A stretch of DNA of 64,000 nt from HT1-32 sp040219025 (GCA_040219025.1 JAVJTE010000009.1:371261-435260); one strand, 5' to 3'. Positions 35,358 to 44,478 are shown, counted from the stretch's first letter. The notes: generated by a model from the sequence alone, not told the origin. Program-made: numbers and translations.

Positions 35358-36790
35358 GCGGCCGGCCATTTTCCAAAGTCAATGCCATCCAGTCTGCTGC
35401 GTGCCCGGTCTGCCGCATCATCCGGCACCCTGGCCCGGGGCGGAACCGGGTTTGGTGCGCCGGGGACAGCCGCAGCCGGCATCGTTGCATCAACAGCCAT
35501 CTTGGATGTCGTCCGGGCACCAACGGACATCGACGGATCCAGCATTGATCCGGACAGCCCGTCGATCGAGAAACTGTCGCGGTTCCACTGAACCCGGGTC
35601 GCCAGAGCCCACATAACGTCAGAGTCAGAAAAAATATCGACGTCCGTATCGACGGCAATCGCTGTTTTTATACGTCGATATGACAGCACAGAGGTCAGCG
35701 CATCACGCGCTTCGCCAAGCGGCGGTTTGTCGAGCTGAATATAGGCATGAAACCGGCGACCCGAATTCGGCACATGAATATTTCTGACCGACGGGGCGAC
35801 GGCCCGAACCATCGAAAACAGCTTGCCTTCCATGACCATATTGTCGGGCACCAGCATATCCGGCAGCCCGGACCCGTAATCATGATAGATCGCATCGCGG
35901 CGACGGGTGATACAGGTGATCTCGCAGATCGGCGCCGGCGTTTGCGGTCCGGAATATCCGGTATATTCACCAAACGGGCCGTCAGCCTGCAGAACATTCG
36001 GCGGCACCCAGCCTTCGATGACGATCTCGGCATCGGCCGGCACCATGATATCCTTGCCATGGGTGATCGACGGGACCATGCGCAGGGGTTCACCGATCAG
36101 GCCGCCGGTTGCCCCCCAATGGCTCTCCGGATATTTCAGTTTCGCCTGTGTCCCCATCAGGACCGCAGGATGATGGCCGATCCAGAAAGCGACCGGACAG
36201 GCTTCCCCCCGGCTCCAGAATTTGCGCATGTTCCGGGCGTTGTGTGAGGACGGGTAGGGAAAATAACTCATGACTTTCCGGCCCTTGACCCAGCAACGCT
36301 GGATCGCGGTATTATCAATCCCGGTATCCGGGTCAAAGGTCGTCGCGTGAGCCGACGTCAGATAGGGGCCCGGATCGAGCAGATGCTGGCGCACAGCCGG
36401 AAGCCGGGTCAGATCCGCATCATCACCGCGCAGGATAATCTGCTGTACCGGCGCATCTGACGACGGGACAGTCACAGGCTCAATGGCTGCGGATGTCCGG
36501 TCCGCATAGGCCCGCGCTGCATACCGATGATCCTCAAGGCCAAGCGCCCGGGCTGTCAGTTCCCGGCTGGCTGTCAGGTTACAGACCAGCGGAATGTCGC
36601 TGACCGTGCCGTCTGCCAGCACCGGCTTTTCGACATAGATTACCGGAAACCGCCCCAACTCGCCGATAGCATACTGAAGCGCCGTGATGTCGTAACAGGT
36701 ACTCATCGGCCCATCGACCTGATGGACCGAATTCTGTGCCTCCTTGAGGAAATTTCCGAGGCTGAACATGGGTGTCGCTGCATCCAACAT
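35354..36790 (-). CDS. UbiD-family prenylated-FMN decarboxylase
   Basis: A 478-residue UbiD-type (de)carboxylase. Features: VHQVDGPMSTCYDITALQYAIG near the N-terminus, the conserved GG(L)IGEP segment with basic residues, APICEITCITRRRDAIYHDYGSG with the E-R of the catalytic E-R-E network, and GAVAP/AVDTDVDIF. UbiD enzymes need prenylated FMN made by UbiX; no ubiX gene is in the window. It is the first gene of a five-gene coupled operon and divergent from a GntR regulator gene. The substrate is probably an aromatic, heteroaromatic or unsaturated acid. Confidence 0.88.
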   Translation of the reverse strand: MLDAATPMFSLGNFLKEAQNSVHQVDGPMSTCYDITALQYAIGELGRFPVIYVEKPVLADGTVSDIPLVCNLTASRELTARALGLEDHRYAARAYADRTSAAIEPVTVPSSDAPVQQIILRGDDADLTRLPAVRQHLLDPGPYLTSAHATTFDPDTGIDNTAIQRCWVKGRKVMSYFPYPSSHNARNMRKFWSRGEACPVAFWIGHHPAVLMGTQAKLKYPESHWGATGGLIGEPLRMVPSITHGKDIMVPADAEIVIEGWVPPNVLQADGPFGEYTGYSGPQTPAPICEITCITRRRDAIYHDYGSGLPDMLVPDNMVMEGKLFSMVRAVAPSVRNIHVPNSGRRFHAYIQLDKPPLGEARDALTSVLSYRRIKTAIAVDTDVDIFSDSDVMWALATRVQWNRDSFSIDGLSGSMLDPSMSVGARTTSKMAVDATMPAAAVPGAPNPVPPRARVPDDAADRARSRLDGIDFGKWPAA

Positions 36791-36798
36791 GGTTGCAT

Positions 36799-36808
36799 TG
36801 ATATATCA
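36799..36808. promoter_or_regulatory. Candidate operator between ubiD and the GntR regulator gene
   Basis: The perfect palindrome TGATATATCA lies in the AT-rich 72-bp divergent gap, 9 bp upstream of the UbiD start. GntR/HutC regulators often bind such sites. No second copy was seen to support it. Confidence 0.35.
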
Positions 36809-36862
36809 TTATGTGTATAGCTGTCACCTGTCTTTTCAACCTTCCGGCACAGCGGCTTCCAT

Positions 36863-37684
36863 ATGCAGCAAGAGATGGATTCTCACCGGTCCCGGCTGGT
36901 GGGAGGGGTCGACCCCTCTAACCCGACGCCGCTTTATCATCAGTTGTTTACGCTGTTGCGTGACCGTATTTTTGACGGCGCTTATGAAGAAGATGAAAAG
37001 CTGCCGAGCGAGCAGCAACTGGTTGACCTGTTTGGTGTATCACGCATCACGGCAAAACGGGCCCTGGACGAACTTGCCGCAGACGGACTGGTCTACCGGG
37101 CACGTGCGCGGGGCACCCGCGTTGCCGCACAAACCCGCACCCGGCCAATCAATGCCAGCGTTCGTGGCCTGTTTGAAAATGTCATGTCGCTCGGGGAGAC
37201 CACCAGGGTCCGGCATCTCGAATTTGCTGAAACCAGCGCCCCGCCGGATATTGCCCGGACCATGGGGCTGGCACTCGGGACAACTGTACAGCGCGCCGTT
37301 CGCATCAGGGCAACGCCCGACGGTCCGATGGCCCATATTACGTCATATGTGCCCGTCGATATTGGTCGCCTCTATACCCAGCAGGAGTTGACGGCAAAAC
37401 CGCTGATCATTCTGCTTGAGCTGAAGGGTGTCATCGCGACCGAGGCACGCCAGACCATCAATGCCATTTCCGCCGAGCCTACCATAGCCACTCATCTGGA
37501 AGTCGAACCGGGAACACCGTTGCTTGCACTGAACCGCGTCGTCAAGGACAGCGGCGGGCGTGTAATTGAACTCATCACTGCCCTCTACAGACCTGACCGG
37601 TATGCCTACCGCATGCAACTCTCCCGCTCGCCCGATGAAGGTACCAGCCTCTGGCAGGCGACCGACACGCTGAATTCGATCTGA
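36863..37684 (+). CDS. GntR-family (HutC subfamily) transcriptional regulator
   Basis: A 273-residue repressor-type protein. Residues about 20-90 are the winged helix-turn-helix (PLYHQLFTLLRDRIFDGAYEEDEKLPSEQQLVDLFGVSRITAKRALDELAADG split across the motif). Residues about 110-260 are a UTRA ligand domain (e.g. LGTTVQRAVRIR, NAISAEPTIATHLEVEPGTPLLALNRVV). It is divergent from ubiD and 17 bp upstream of the hydantoinase B gene, so it could control both operons in response to their substrate. The exact start (ATG 36863 or 36875) is uncertain. Confidence 0.88.
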   Translation: MQQEMDSHRSRLVGGVDPSNPTPLYHQLFTLLRDRIFDGAYEEDEKLPSEQQLVDLFGVSRITAKRALDELAADGLVYRARARGTRVAAQTRTRPINASVRGLFENVMSLGETTRVRHLEFAETSAPPDIARTMGLALGTTVQRAVRIRATPDGPMAHITSYVPVDIGRLYTQQELTAKPLIILLELKGVIATEARQTINAISAEPTIATHLEVEPGTPLLALNRVVKDSGGRVIELITALYRPDRYAYRMQLSRSPDEGTSLWQATDTLNSI

Positions 37685-37700
37685 CAAGGAGCCAACCCGA

Positions 37701-39437
37701 ATGCCTGATATCGATCCCGTCACTCTTGCGGTTCTCAAGGGGCGCCTCGAACAGATCGCCGACGAAATGGACGCCACCCTGTTCCGGTCTGCGTTCAATC
37801 CGATCATCGCCGAGGCGCATGACGCCAGCCATGGCCTGTATCATCGCGACACGGGCGCCACCCTGGTACAGGGCAAGTCAGGCCTGCCGATCTTCGTCGG
37901 CGTCATGGCCTTTGCCGTGCGCGCGGTGATCAACAAGGCGGCCAAAGACGGCGATATGGAAGACGGCGACGTCTATATCTTCAACGACCCCTATGAAGGC
38001 GGCACCCATCTCAGCGATTTCAAGCTGGTCCGGCCTTTTTACAGAAATGGCGAGCTGTTCTGCTATCTGGCATCCGTGGGCCACTGGCATGATGTTGGCG
38101 GAAATGTTCCCGGAAACTACAACCCCTCGGCCACAGAAAGCTTTCAGGAAGGAATGCATATCCCGCCGGTCAAACTGTTCCGCAAGGGTGTTCTGAATCA
38201 GGATATCGTCGACATCCTGCAAACCAATTCACGCCTGCCAGGCTCGCTGTATGGTGACCTCAATGGACAGGTAAACGCTCTCGACCTCGGGTCGAACCGA
38301 CTGTCACAGCTGCTCGATGAGTATGGCGCAAAGCTGGTTGAGGATTGTGTTGAAGAACTGACGGTCCGGGCCGAGAAGCTGATGCGCTCGAATATCGAGA
38401 GCATCCCCGATGGCCAGTATTCTTATGAGGATTTCCTCGACAATGACGGTATCGTTGACGAGCCGCTGAAGATCGCCCTGGACGTGACGATCAGAGGTGA
38501 CGAAATGACCCTCGATTTCTCACGCACCTCCCCCGCCTGCGCCGGACCGGTAAATATCTCGGAATCAACCACCGTTGCCAGTTGCTACGTCGCACTGAAG
38601 CATGTGTTTACCGATGTGCCGGCCAATGCCGGGGTACTGGGCCCGATCAAGTTCATCATTCCTGACGGCAGCCTGCTGAAGGTAAAGGCACCCAAGCCGG
38701 TTGGCGGCTATACGGAAACCATCCTGCGTGTCATTGACGTGATGTTCTCTGTCATGGCGCAGGCTGCACCGGAGCGCACCAACGCCCATGCCTATGGCAC
38801 CATCAATGCCCTCAGCCTGGCCGGCCACCGTCAGGACGGCCGGCGCTGGGTCATGTTCTCGTTCTTTGGCGGCGGACATGGCGGCAATCCGAAGGGCGAC
38901 GGGCTGAACCACGGGAATGCTCCAATTTCTACGGCAACGATCCCCCCTGTCGAAATTCTGGAGGCCGCCTACCCCGTCATGTTCACGAAGTGGGCGCTGC
39001 GACAGGATTCAGGTGGTGCCGGCAAGCATCGCGGCGGGCTGGGTGCGCAATACGAACTCGAACTGCTGGAGAAGAATGCCGATGTCTTCCTGTTCGGCGA
39101 ACGTGGAAAGTACTGTCCGAAAGGCGTCTTCGAAGGTGGTGAAGCGCTGCCGACAGTCTTCACCTATGAACAGGATGACGGGAAGCACCATCCAGCGATG
39201 GTCTCAAAAATGGTCAACATGAAGCTGAAACAGGGCCAGAAAATTCTTCTGGAAACGCCCGGTGGCGGCGGATACGGACGGATTGAAGAGCGCAAGCTGT
39301 CCAGTATCCAGCGCGATCTGGATCTTGGCTATATCTCCCCGGACGCTGCAGAAAAAACCTATCGGGTCGCCATTGATGCGAATGGCAAGGTCGATGCCGA
39401 TAAAACCGCAACACTTCGTCAGGAGGCCGCCCAATGA
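37701..39437 (+). CDS. hyuB: Hydantoinase B/oxoprolinase-family subunit
   Basis: A 578-residue subunit of an ATP-dependent hydantoinase, oxoprolinase or acetone/acetophenone-carboxylase-type enzyme. Typical opening DPVTLAVLKGRLEQIADEMDATLFRSAFNPIIAEAHDAS. Then FNDPYEGGTHLSDFKLV with likely metal-binding residues, VGHWHDVGG, and GGAGKHRGGLGAQYELELL. AAGGAG precedes the ATG. It overlaps the A subunit gene by 4 bp, as partners made in equal amounts do. Carboxylases of this family need further subunits, absent here, so a hydantoinase-type ring opening is more likely. Confidence 0.9.
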   Translation: MPDIDPVTLAVLKGRLEQIADEMDATLFRSAFNPIIAEAHDASHGLYHRDTGATLVQGKSGLPIFVGVMAFAVRAVINKAAKDGDMEDGDVYIFNDPYEGGTHLSDFKLVRPFYRNGELFCYLASVGHWHDVGGNVPGNYNPSATESFQEGMHIPPVKLFRKGVLNQDIVDILQTNSRLPGSLYGDLNGQVNALDLGSNRLSQLLDEYGAKLVEDCVEELTVRAEKLMRSNIESIPDGQYSYEDFLDNDGIVDEPLKIALDVTIRGDEMTLDFSRTSPACAGPVNISESTTVASCYVALKHVFTDVPANAGVLGPIKFIIPDGSLLKVKAPKPVGGYTETILRVIDVMFSVMAQAAPERTNAHAYGTINALSLAGHRQDGRRWVMFSFFGGGHGGNPKGDGLNHGNAPISTATIPPVEILEAAYPVMFTKWALRQDSGGAGKHRGGLGAQYELELLEKNADVFLFGERGKYCPKGVFEGGEALPTVFTYEQDDGKHHPAMVSKMVNMKLKQGQKILLETPGGGGYGRIEERKLSSIQRDLDLGYISPDAAEKTYRVAIDANGKVDADKTATLRQEAAQ

Positions 39438-41497
39438 GCGCTCGTAATTTCGTTATCGGCGTCGACGTTGGCGGCACCTTCACCGATCTGTTTTTCCTCG
39501 ATGAGAAGTCAGGGCGCGCCTTCACCCGCAAGACACCATCAACCCCCTCCAATCAGGCCGTCGGTTTTCTTGAAGGGATCAGCAGCGGGGTTGATGACCT
39601 CTCAACCATCGCAACCGTGATCCATGGCACCACTGTCGGCACCAACGCGCTGCTGGAACGCAAGGGAGCCAAAGCAGGCGTCATCACCACAAAAGGCTTC
39701 CGTGACGTTCTGGAAATGCGCCGCCGGGACCGGCCCGAAACCTGGGGACTATGGGGCTCTTTCGATCCGGTCGTCGCCCGTGACCGGCGGGTCGAGGTCA
39801 GCGAGCGCACGCTTGCTGACGGTCAGATTCACACAAAGGTCGACCCGGAAGAAGTGAAGCAGGCGGCAAAGCTGCTGCTGGAAAGAGGTGCCGAATCAAT
39901 CTGCATTTTCTTTATCAACGCCTACGCAAATGCCGAGAACGAGCAGGTCGCACTTGCCGCCGTCAAGGACGTCTGGCCGAATGATTATATCAACGCGTCC
40001 AGCGATATCCTGCCGGAGATCCGCGAGTTTGAACGCGCTTCGACAACCGCACTGAATGCCTATCTCCAGCCACCGGTCGGAAAGTATCTGAAAAACCTCG
40101 ACAACAGCCTGAGCGATGGCGGCTTTGCCGGTCAACTGCTGATCGTGCAGTCCAACGGCGGCGTGATGACCGTCGACACAGCGCAGAAGCTGCCGGTCCG
40201 CACAGCACTGTCCGGGCCCGCAGCCGGTGTGATCGCCGGTGCCTATATTGCTGAGAACGCAGGCTTCCCGAACATCATCACCTGCGACATGGGCGGCACC
40301 AGTTTCGATGTCAGTCTGGTTGCCGGCGGTGAAGCAGCCCTTGCTGCACAGACCTCCATCGACTTTGGCATGGTTGTCCGCACCCCGATGATCGAGATCA
40401 CGACCATTGGGGCCGGTGGCGGCTCCATCGCATCAATCGATGCCGGCGGCATGTTGCAGGTTGGCCCGGAATCAGCCGGCTCTGACCCCGGGCCAGTCTG
40501 TTATGGCCTGGGCAATACCCGACCGACCGTCACGGATGCGAATGTCGTCCTCGGGCGCATCAACGCCGACCGGCCCATCGGTGGAAAGCTGGCCCGTCTT
40601 GACGTTGCAGCAGCAGAAGCGGCCCTTGAGGAACATATCGGCAAACCGCTCGGTCTGAGTGCCGTTCAGGCAGCAGAAGCGGTCATCCGCGTTGCCAACT
40701 CGCGTATGGCCGGTGCCATCCGGCTGGTCTCCATCGAACGTGGCTTTGACCCGGAACAGTTTGTCGCCATGCCGTTTGGTGGCGGCGGCTCCCTTCATAC
40801 CGGCGCACTGATCAAGGAAGTCGGCCTCGCCAACGCACTGGTCCCCCGTTATCCGGGCGTCACCAGCGCGCTCGGCTGTGTCATCGCCGATATGCGCCAC
40901 GATTTTGTCCATACGCTGAACGACATGGTCGACAGTATCGATATCAGTTCCCTGGATGACGAGATGGTCCGCACTGATACGGAAGGCCGGCGTCTGCTGG
41001 ATGAAAGCGGGGTCACACTGGACGAACTTACTACCGTATTCGAACTCGACATGTCCTATCTCGGCCAGACCCATACTGTGCCCGTCGCCATTCCGGTGAC
41101 TGTGTCGAACAAGACAACAGGTGTCACCCGGGAAATCCTGCGGCAGGCATTCGAGGCCCAGTATGAAAAGACTTACGGGCGTCTGCTCTCCGGGATTGGT
41201 ATCCGCATCCTGAATCTCCGGACGTCCGTGATCGGCAAACGACCGAAGTTCGACCTGTCCCTGCTGGCACCGGATGATGGCGGCTCCATCGAGGCCTCAC
41301 GTACCGGCGAACGCAATGTCTTCGTTGATGGTGAATGGCACAAGGCAGCGATCTTCGACCGGCTCAGCCTGCCGATTGATGCCGAGATCCCGGGCCCGGC
41401 GCTGCTCGAACAGCCGGATACAACCATCTTCATCGACCCCGATCTGTACGGGAAGGTCGACCGGTTCGGCAATATCGTTATCTCGCGAAAGGCCTGA
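39434..41497 (+). CDS. hyuA: Hydantoinase A/oxoprolinase-family subunit
   Basis: A 687-residue ATP-binding subunit with the actin-like fold. Phosphate loops: VDVGGTFTDLFF at the N-terminus and CDMGGTSFDVSLV in the middle; TTVGTNALLER and SGPAAGVIAGA are also diagnostic. With HyuB it should couple ATP hydrolysis to opening of a cyclic amide such as hydantoin, 5-oxoproline or N-methylhydantoin. The next gene encodes an isochorismatase-fold protein, the class to which N-carbamoylsarcosine amidase belongs, which supports the hydantoin reading. Confidence 0.9.
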   Translation: MSARNFVIGVDVGGTFTDLFFLDEKSGRAFTRKTPSTPSNQAVGFLEGISSGVDDLSTIATVIHGTTVGTNALLERKGAKAGVITTKGFRDVLEMRRRDRPETWGLWGSFDPVVARDRRVEVSERTLADGQIHTKVDPEEVKQAAKLLLERGAESICIFFINAYANAENEQVALAAVKDVWPNDYINASSDILPEIREFERASTTALNAYLQPPVGKYLKNLDNSLSDGGFAGQLLIVQSNGGVMTVDTAQKLPVRTALSGPAAGVIAGAYIAENAGFPNIITCDMGGTSFDVSLVAGGEAALAAQTSIDFGMVVRTPMIEITTIGAGGGSIASIDAGGMLQVGPESAGSDPGPVCYGLGNTRPTVTDANVVLGRINADRPIGGKLARLDVAAAEAALEEHIGKPLGLSAVQAAEAVIRVANSRMAGAIRLVSIERGFDPEQFVAMPFGGGGSLHTGALIKEVGLANALVPRYPGVTSALGCVIADMRHDFVHTLNDMVDSIDISSLDDEMVRTDTEGRRLLDESGVTLDELTTVFELDMSYLGQTHTVPVAIPVTVSNKTTGVTREILRQAFEAQYEKTYGRLLSGIGIRILNLRTSVIGKRPKFDLSLLAPDDGGSIEASRTGERNVFVDGEWHKAAIFDRLSLPIDAEIPGPALLEQPDTTIFIDPDLYGKVDRFGNIVISRKA

Positions 41498-41499
41498 TC

Positions 41500-42102
41500 A
41501 TGGCAAAGATGGAGATGTCCAGAACGGCACTTGTCCTCGTCGATATGCAGAACGACTTTCTGCATGAGAAAGGTGCCTATGCCCGGGGCGGTGCCTCGGA
41601 TGACAGCATTGCCAGTCTGAAACACCGGCTGAAACCGGTCGCTGACGCCGTACGGGCGAAAGGCGGGTGGATTGTTTCCACCCATTTCACCCTGGTCCCC
41701 GGCAAGCGGGGAGAGCCCTTCATCCTGCCTCACCTGAAGGAACTGCGCCCGTTCCTGCAGAAGGGGGATTTCGCCCCCGGCTCATTCGGCCATGACGTGA
41801 TTGATGAGCTTCAACCCATCGATCTGAAGGTTGAGAAAGTCGCTTACGACGCGTTCTATATGAGCCGTCTGGAATTCGTCCTGAACCGGGCCGGAATTGA
41901 AACCGTTGTCTTCGGTGGAATCGTCACCAATGGCGGGGTCGAAAGCACCGTTCGTGGTGCTCACGTCCGTGATTTTCATCCCGTCGTTCTGGAAGATGGC
42001 TGTGCCGCGTTCGGCAAGACGGCCCATGACGCCGCCATCGCCTCCATGCGCACCATGTCGAAGGTCATGACCTGCGCCGAGTTCATCGGATCCCTGAACT
42101 GA
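41500..42102 (+). CDS. Isochorismatase-fold hydrolase without the catalytic Cys
   Basis: A 200-residue protein of the isochorismatase/cysteine-hydrolase superfamily. The Asp site is present (LVLVDMQNDFLHEKGAY) and so is the family's cis-peptide loop, but where the nucleophile Cys should be (usually TN-x-C-V) the sequence reads IVTNGGVESTVR, with Gly in its place. True isochorismatases also lack this Cys; amidases need it. Gene order behind hyuBA would predict a carbamoyl amidase, so the missing Cys is notable. It starts 2 bp after the hyuA stop and its stop lies in a terminator hairpin. Confidence 0.82.
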   Translation: MAKMEMSRTALVLVDMQNDFLHEKGAYARGGASDDSIASLKHRLKPVADAVRAKGGWIVSTHFTLVPGKRGEPFILPHLKELRPFLQKGDFAPGSFGHDVIDELQPIDLKVEKVAYDAFYMSRLEFVLNRAGIETVVFGGIVTNGGVESTVRGAHVRDFHPVVLEDGCAAFGKTAHDAAIASMRTMSKVMTCAEFIGSLN

Positions 42103-42121
42103 TCAAATATCAGTTCAGGGA
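42091..42121. terminator. Hairpin overlapping the stop codon of the isochorismatase-fold gene
   Basis: Perfect 13-bp stem TCCCTGAACTGAT / ATCAGTTCAGGGA with the 5-base loop CAAAT; the stop codon is at 42100-42102 within the stem. No long T-run follows on either side. It lies between convergent genes and may stop transcription from both. Confidence 0.65.
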
Positions 42122-42132
42122 TTGAGGTGCGG

Positions 42133-42501
42133 TCAGCCCCGAACCTCGGCCATGTCATTCCAGACCTTCTGATCGGTGAACTTGCCGTTCTCGATGGTAA
42201 AACGGTCGATGAAGCGAATGCCGGAGAAGGATATCTTATCCAGCCCCTCACCTTCGAGCCGGCCAAAACAATAAACAATCTGGCGGTCACCCTGATCGAC
42301 AACATCAAACTGGTCGTAGCTTTTACGCACCCAGCTGTAGCGTGATTTCGACCAGCTCACGAGTTCTTCCAGGCTGCTCATCACCGCATCGCCCGGAAAG
42401 GTCATCGTGAAACCGGGGGCGAGAAAGCTTTTCGCTTTCTCCAGATCCCGAGCCTCCATCGTCCGCAGGAAACTGTCTACCAGCTCGACCGGTTTCATCA
42501 A
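42133..42501 (-). CDS. NTF2-fold (SnoaL-like) protein
   Basis: A 122-residue cone-shaped NTF2-like protein. It opens MMKPVELVDSFLRTMEARDLEKAKSFLAPGFTMTFPGD, the usual start of SnoaL-like ketosteroid-isomerase relatives, and continues with FDVVDQGDRQIVYCFGRLEG and GIRFIDRFTIENGKFTDQKVWNDM. Such proteins are isomerases, hydrolases, or non-catalytic binding partners. The 4-bp overlap with the upstream gene makes it the last member of a four-gene coupled operon. Confidence 0.78.
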   Translation of the reverse strand: MMKPVELVDSFLRTMEARDLEKAKSFLAPGFTMTFPGDAVMSSLEELVSWSKSRYSWVRKSYDQFDVVDQGDRQIVYCFGRLEGEGLDKISFSGIRFIDRFTIENGKFTDQKVWNDMAEVRG

Positions 42502-42896
42502 CTCGCCCCTTCTCTTGCTGCCGCATCCTCAATCACTTCACCGCTTTCCCGGTCACGCAATGAAAAGCGGACACAGACCTTTCCCATACCGCCATGATCC
42601 AGACCTGTGTCATAGCAGTCGAAGGTCTGCCAGCCACCGCTGACGGGATGCGCGCCCAGTGTCGCCCTGTCAGCCGCCATCAGCAGGGCCGGCTGCAGAC
42701 GGGCCAGCATGCCCAGACAGAGGTTCGCGGTCGATTTGTCCGGGTCAAGAATTCCATCCAGCGAGAAAACATATGTTTCGTCTTTCTCGACGAAATTTGC
42801 GCAATGAATTGCCGAAGTCACCGTCGCCACCAGCTCATACCGGTCTTTCCAGTCCGGGTATCTGAAAGCACGCCGCTGATCGAGGTTATCTGGCAT
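42498..42896 (-). CDS. Small conserved protein, TIGR04076-like, tandem paralog 1
   Basis: A 132-residue protein that aligns with its upstream neighbour: both share V.S...C, a VFS/VFD strand, the Cys-containing motif ANLCLGMLARLQPALLMAADRA, a Gly-Pro turn, W.....CYDTG, and C-terminal VCVRFSLRDRESGEVIED. The C...M...L.P block recalls the uncharacterised TIGR04076 family. No catalytic motif is recognised; conserved Cys residues suggest metal binding or redox. It overlaps both neighbours by 1-4 bp. Confidence 0.55.
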   Translation of the reverse strand: MPDNLDQRRAFRYPDWKDRYELVATVTSAIHCANFVEKDETYVFSLDGILDPDKSTANLCLGMLARLQPALLMAADRATLGAHPVSGGWQTFDCYDTGLDHGGMGKVCVRFSLRDRESGEVIEDAAAREGAS

Positions 42897-43417
42897 CAGG
42901 TTTCCTCCTGTCCAGGTGCCGGGTCTGTGACGACCTCATGGGTGTCTGATCGGCGAAGATAGACCAGTGTGCGGGCTTTCGATGCACCGTCATCGTCACC
43001 CGTATCGCCGCACTCATAATGATTCCAGACACGGGTCAGCGGGTTGAACCCCTCCGAGGCCCGGTCAAAGGTCATGTAGAAAATGGGCAGGATGGGGGCC
43101 AGCATATGCATGCACATCGGCGCATCACTCTTCTCCGGCTTGATACGGTGACGCATATCAAAAACAGTCTTCTGGCCGGGACGAACGCCGCAACCACACC
43201 GCTCGTTACTGACCACCTCAACGACCACTTCGTAATCATCAAGCCATGTCACCCCGAGATTGCGTCGGCCGGACAACAGGTTTTTCACTTCCGGGGACAT
43301 CCGGTCGAAATCATCCGGTGTCAGGTTCAGGGCCCGGGAAAGCGGCTCCCGGATATCGTCAAGGCCATCCTCCTTCAGATGGTCTTTCGGAAAATGGGTC
43401 AGCTGTTTACCTGTCAT
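42896..43417 (-). CDS. Small conserved protein, TIGR04076-like, tandem paralog 2
   Basis: A 173-residue protein, paralogous to the next gene downstream. Shared core: VVVEVVSNERCGCG, VFDMRHRIKPEKSDAPMCMHMLAPILPIFYMTFDRASEGF, then W.HYECGDTGDDDG and LVYLRRSDTHEVV. It has about 45 extra N-terminal residues (LREPLSRALNLTPDDFDRM). Cys positions (CGCG, MCM, ECG) could bind a metal. It overlaps the methyltransferase gene by 4 bp. Function not known. Confidence 0.55.
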   Translation of the reverse strand: MTGKQLTHFPKDHLKEDGLDDIREPLSRALNLTPDDFDRMSPEVKNLLSGRRNLGVTWLDDYEVVVEVVSNERCGCGVRPGQKTVFDMRHRIKPEKSDAPMCMHMLAPILPIFYMTFDRASEGFNPLTRVWNHYECGDTGDDDGASKARTLVYLRRSDTHEVVTDPAPGQEET

Positions 43418-44478
43418 GCCGGTTTCTCCGCGTTGATCACTGTCCAGGGGAATCGCCAGGCGTTGTCGTTGGCCAGCGCACCCGCAGATTCCTCAAACGG
43501 CTGAATGGTGATGTTTACAAATCCGGCCTCCGACAGTTCTTTTTCGAGATCAAGTTCGGCCAGCGACGGCATATAAGGCTCGTTATTCCGGCGACTGTGG
43601 CTGTAATGCATGAAGCGCCGGAACAGGTCGGGCAGCAGATAGAAATCCAGATGCGACATCCGTCCTCCCGGCTCCAGCAGACGATAGCTCTCGGACAGCA
43701 GGTTCCGGATCGCCGGCGGCGGCATTTCATGCAGCAGCATGGTCGATGTCACGACATCGCAGGATCCATCCTCAAGCCCGGTTGATTCTGCTGAAGCCTG
43801 CCGAAAACTGATATTGCGGGCCTGAGTTCTTGCTGCCTCCGCCGCCGCCAGTTTCAGGCAGGGAGCTGAAAGGTCGAGACCGAGAACATCTGCATCCCGG
43901 AAGCCCTCATAGATCGGGCGCGTCGACTTGCCGAATCCGCAGCCAAGATCGACCACACGGCGTGCCTTTCCCGTTTCCTCCATCAGAACATCGGCAAAGC
44001 GGTAATGGAGATCCTTGTGCGACCCGCCCAGCATCGGTGTCGTGGAGCGCGCACCGCGTTCATAAACAAAGCCCGCAATCGCATCACAATATACGCCACC
44101 GGGATGCTGGTGGATATCCACGCTGGTGTAATAAGCCGGCAATTCCAGATCATCATCGAGCGTCAGGATAGCATCTGTGTCCGGTGCATCCAGTGTTGCC
44201 AGCAGTTCCTCGCGGTGCTGGTCATGCCATGCCTGCAGCCCGTAGCGCCCGGAATACTTGAACCGCTGAAGATGCCGCTCCAGCCAGGCGAAATTCTGAC
44301 AGAGCGGACAGTCAGCCATCAGATCAGCAACATCATCAGCATTCTGTGCGGGTTGAGGTGTCCGGTTCTGGCGACGCCCGAACTCGTCACGAAGTTCCGG
44401 ATACAATCTCGTCGTCCAGTACATCTTTGCCCCCAGCAGAAAATCCTGAGCTGCAACGAAGCTTCTTCCGTCGATCAT
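43414..44478 (-). CDS. SAM-dependent methyltransferase (class I)
   Basis: A 354-residue protein. The C-terminal two-thirds carries a Rossmann methyltransferase: motif I VVDLGCGFGKSTRP, acidic loop VLGLDLSAPCLKLA, motif II STGLEDGSCDVVTSTMLLHEMPP, then LEPGGRMSHLDFYLLPD. The N-terminal third is extra and has CPLC (DLMADCPLCQNF) and His-rich ASVDIHQHPGG-like segments, possibly a substrate or metal domain. The ATG at 44478 has AAGGGTG upstream; the frame is open further back but lacks support. First gene of the coupled four-gene operon. Confidence 0.82.
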   Translation of the reverse strand: MIDGRSFVAAQDFLLGAKMYWTTRLYPELRDEFGRRQNRTPQPAQNADDVADLMADCPLCQNFAWLERHLQRFKYSGRYGLQAWHDQHREELLATLDAPDTDAILTLDDDLELPAYYTSVDIHQHPGGVYCDAIAGFVYERGARSTTPMLGGSHKDLHYRFADVLMEETGKARRVVDLGCGFGKSTRPIYEGFRDADVLGLDLSAPCLKLAAAEAARTQARNISFRQASAESTGLEDGSCDVVTSTMLLHEMPPPAIRNLLSESYRLLEPGGRMSHLDFYLLPDLFRRFMHYSHSRRNNEPYMPSLAELDLEKELSEAGFVNITIQPFEESAGALANDNAWRFPWTVINAEKPA

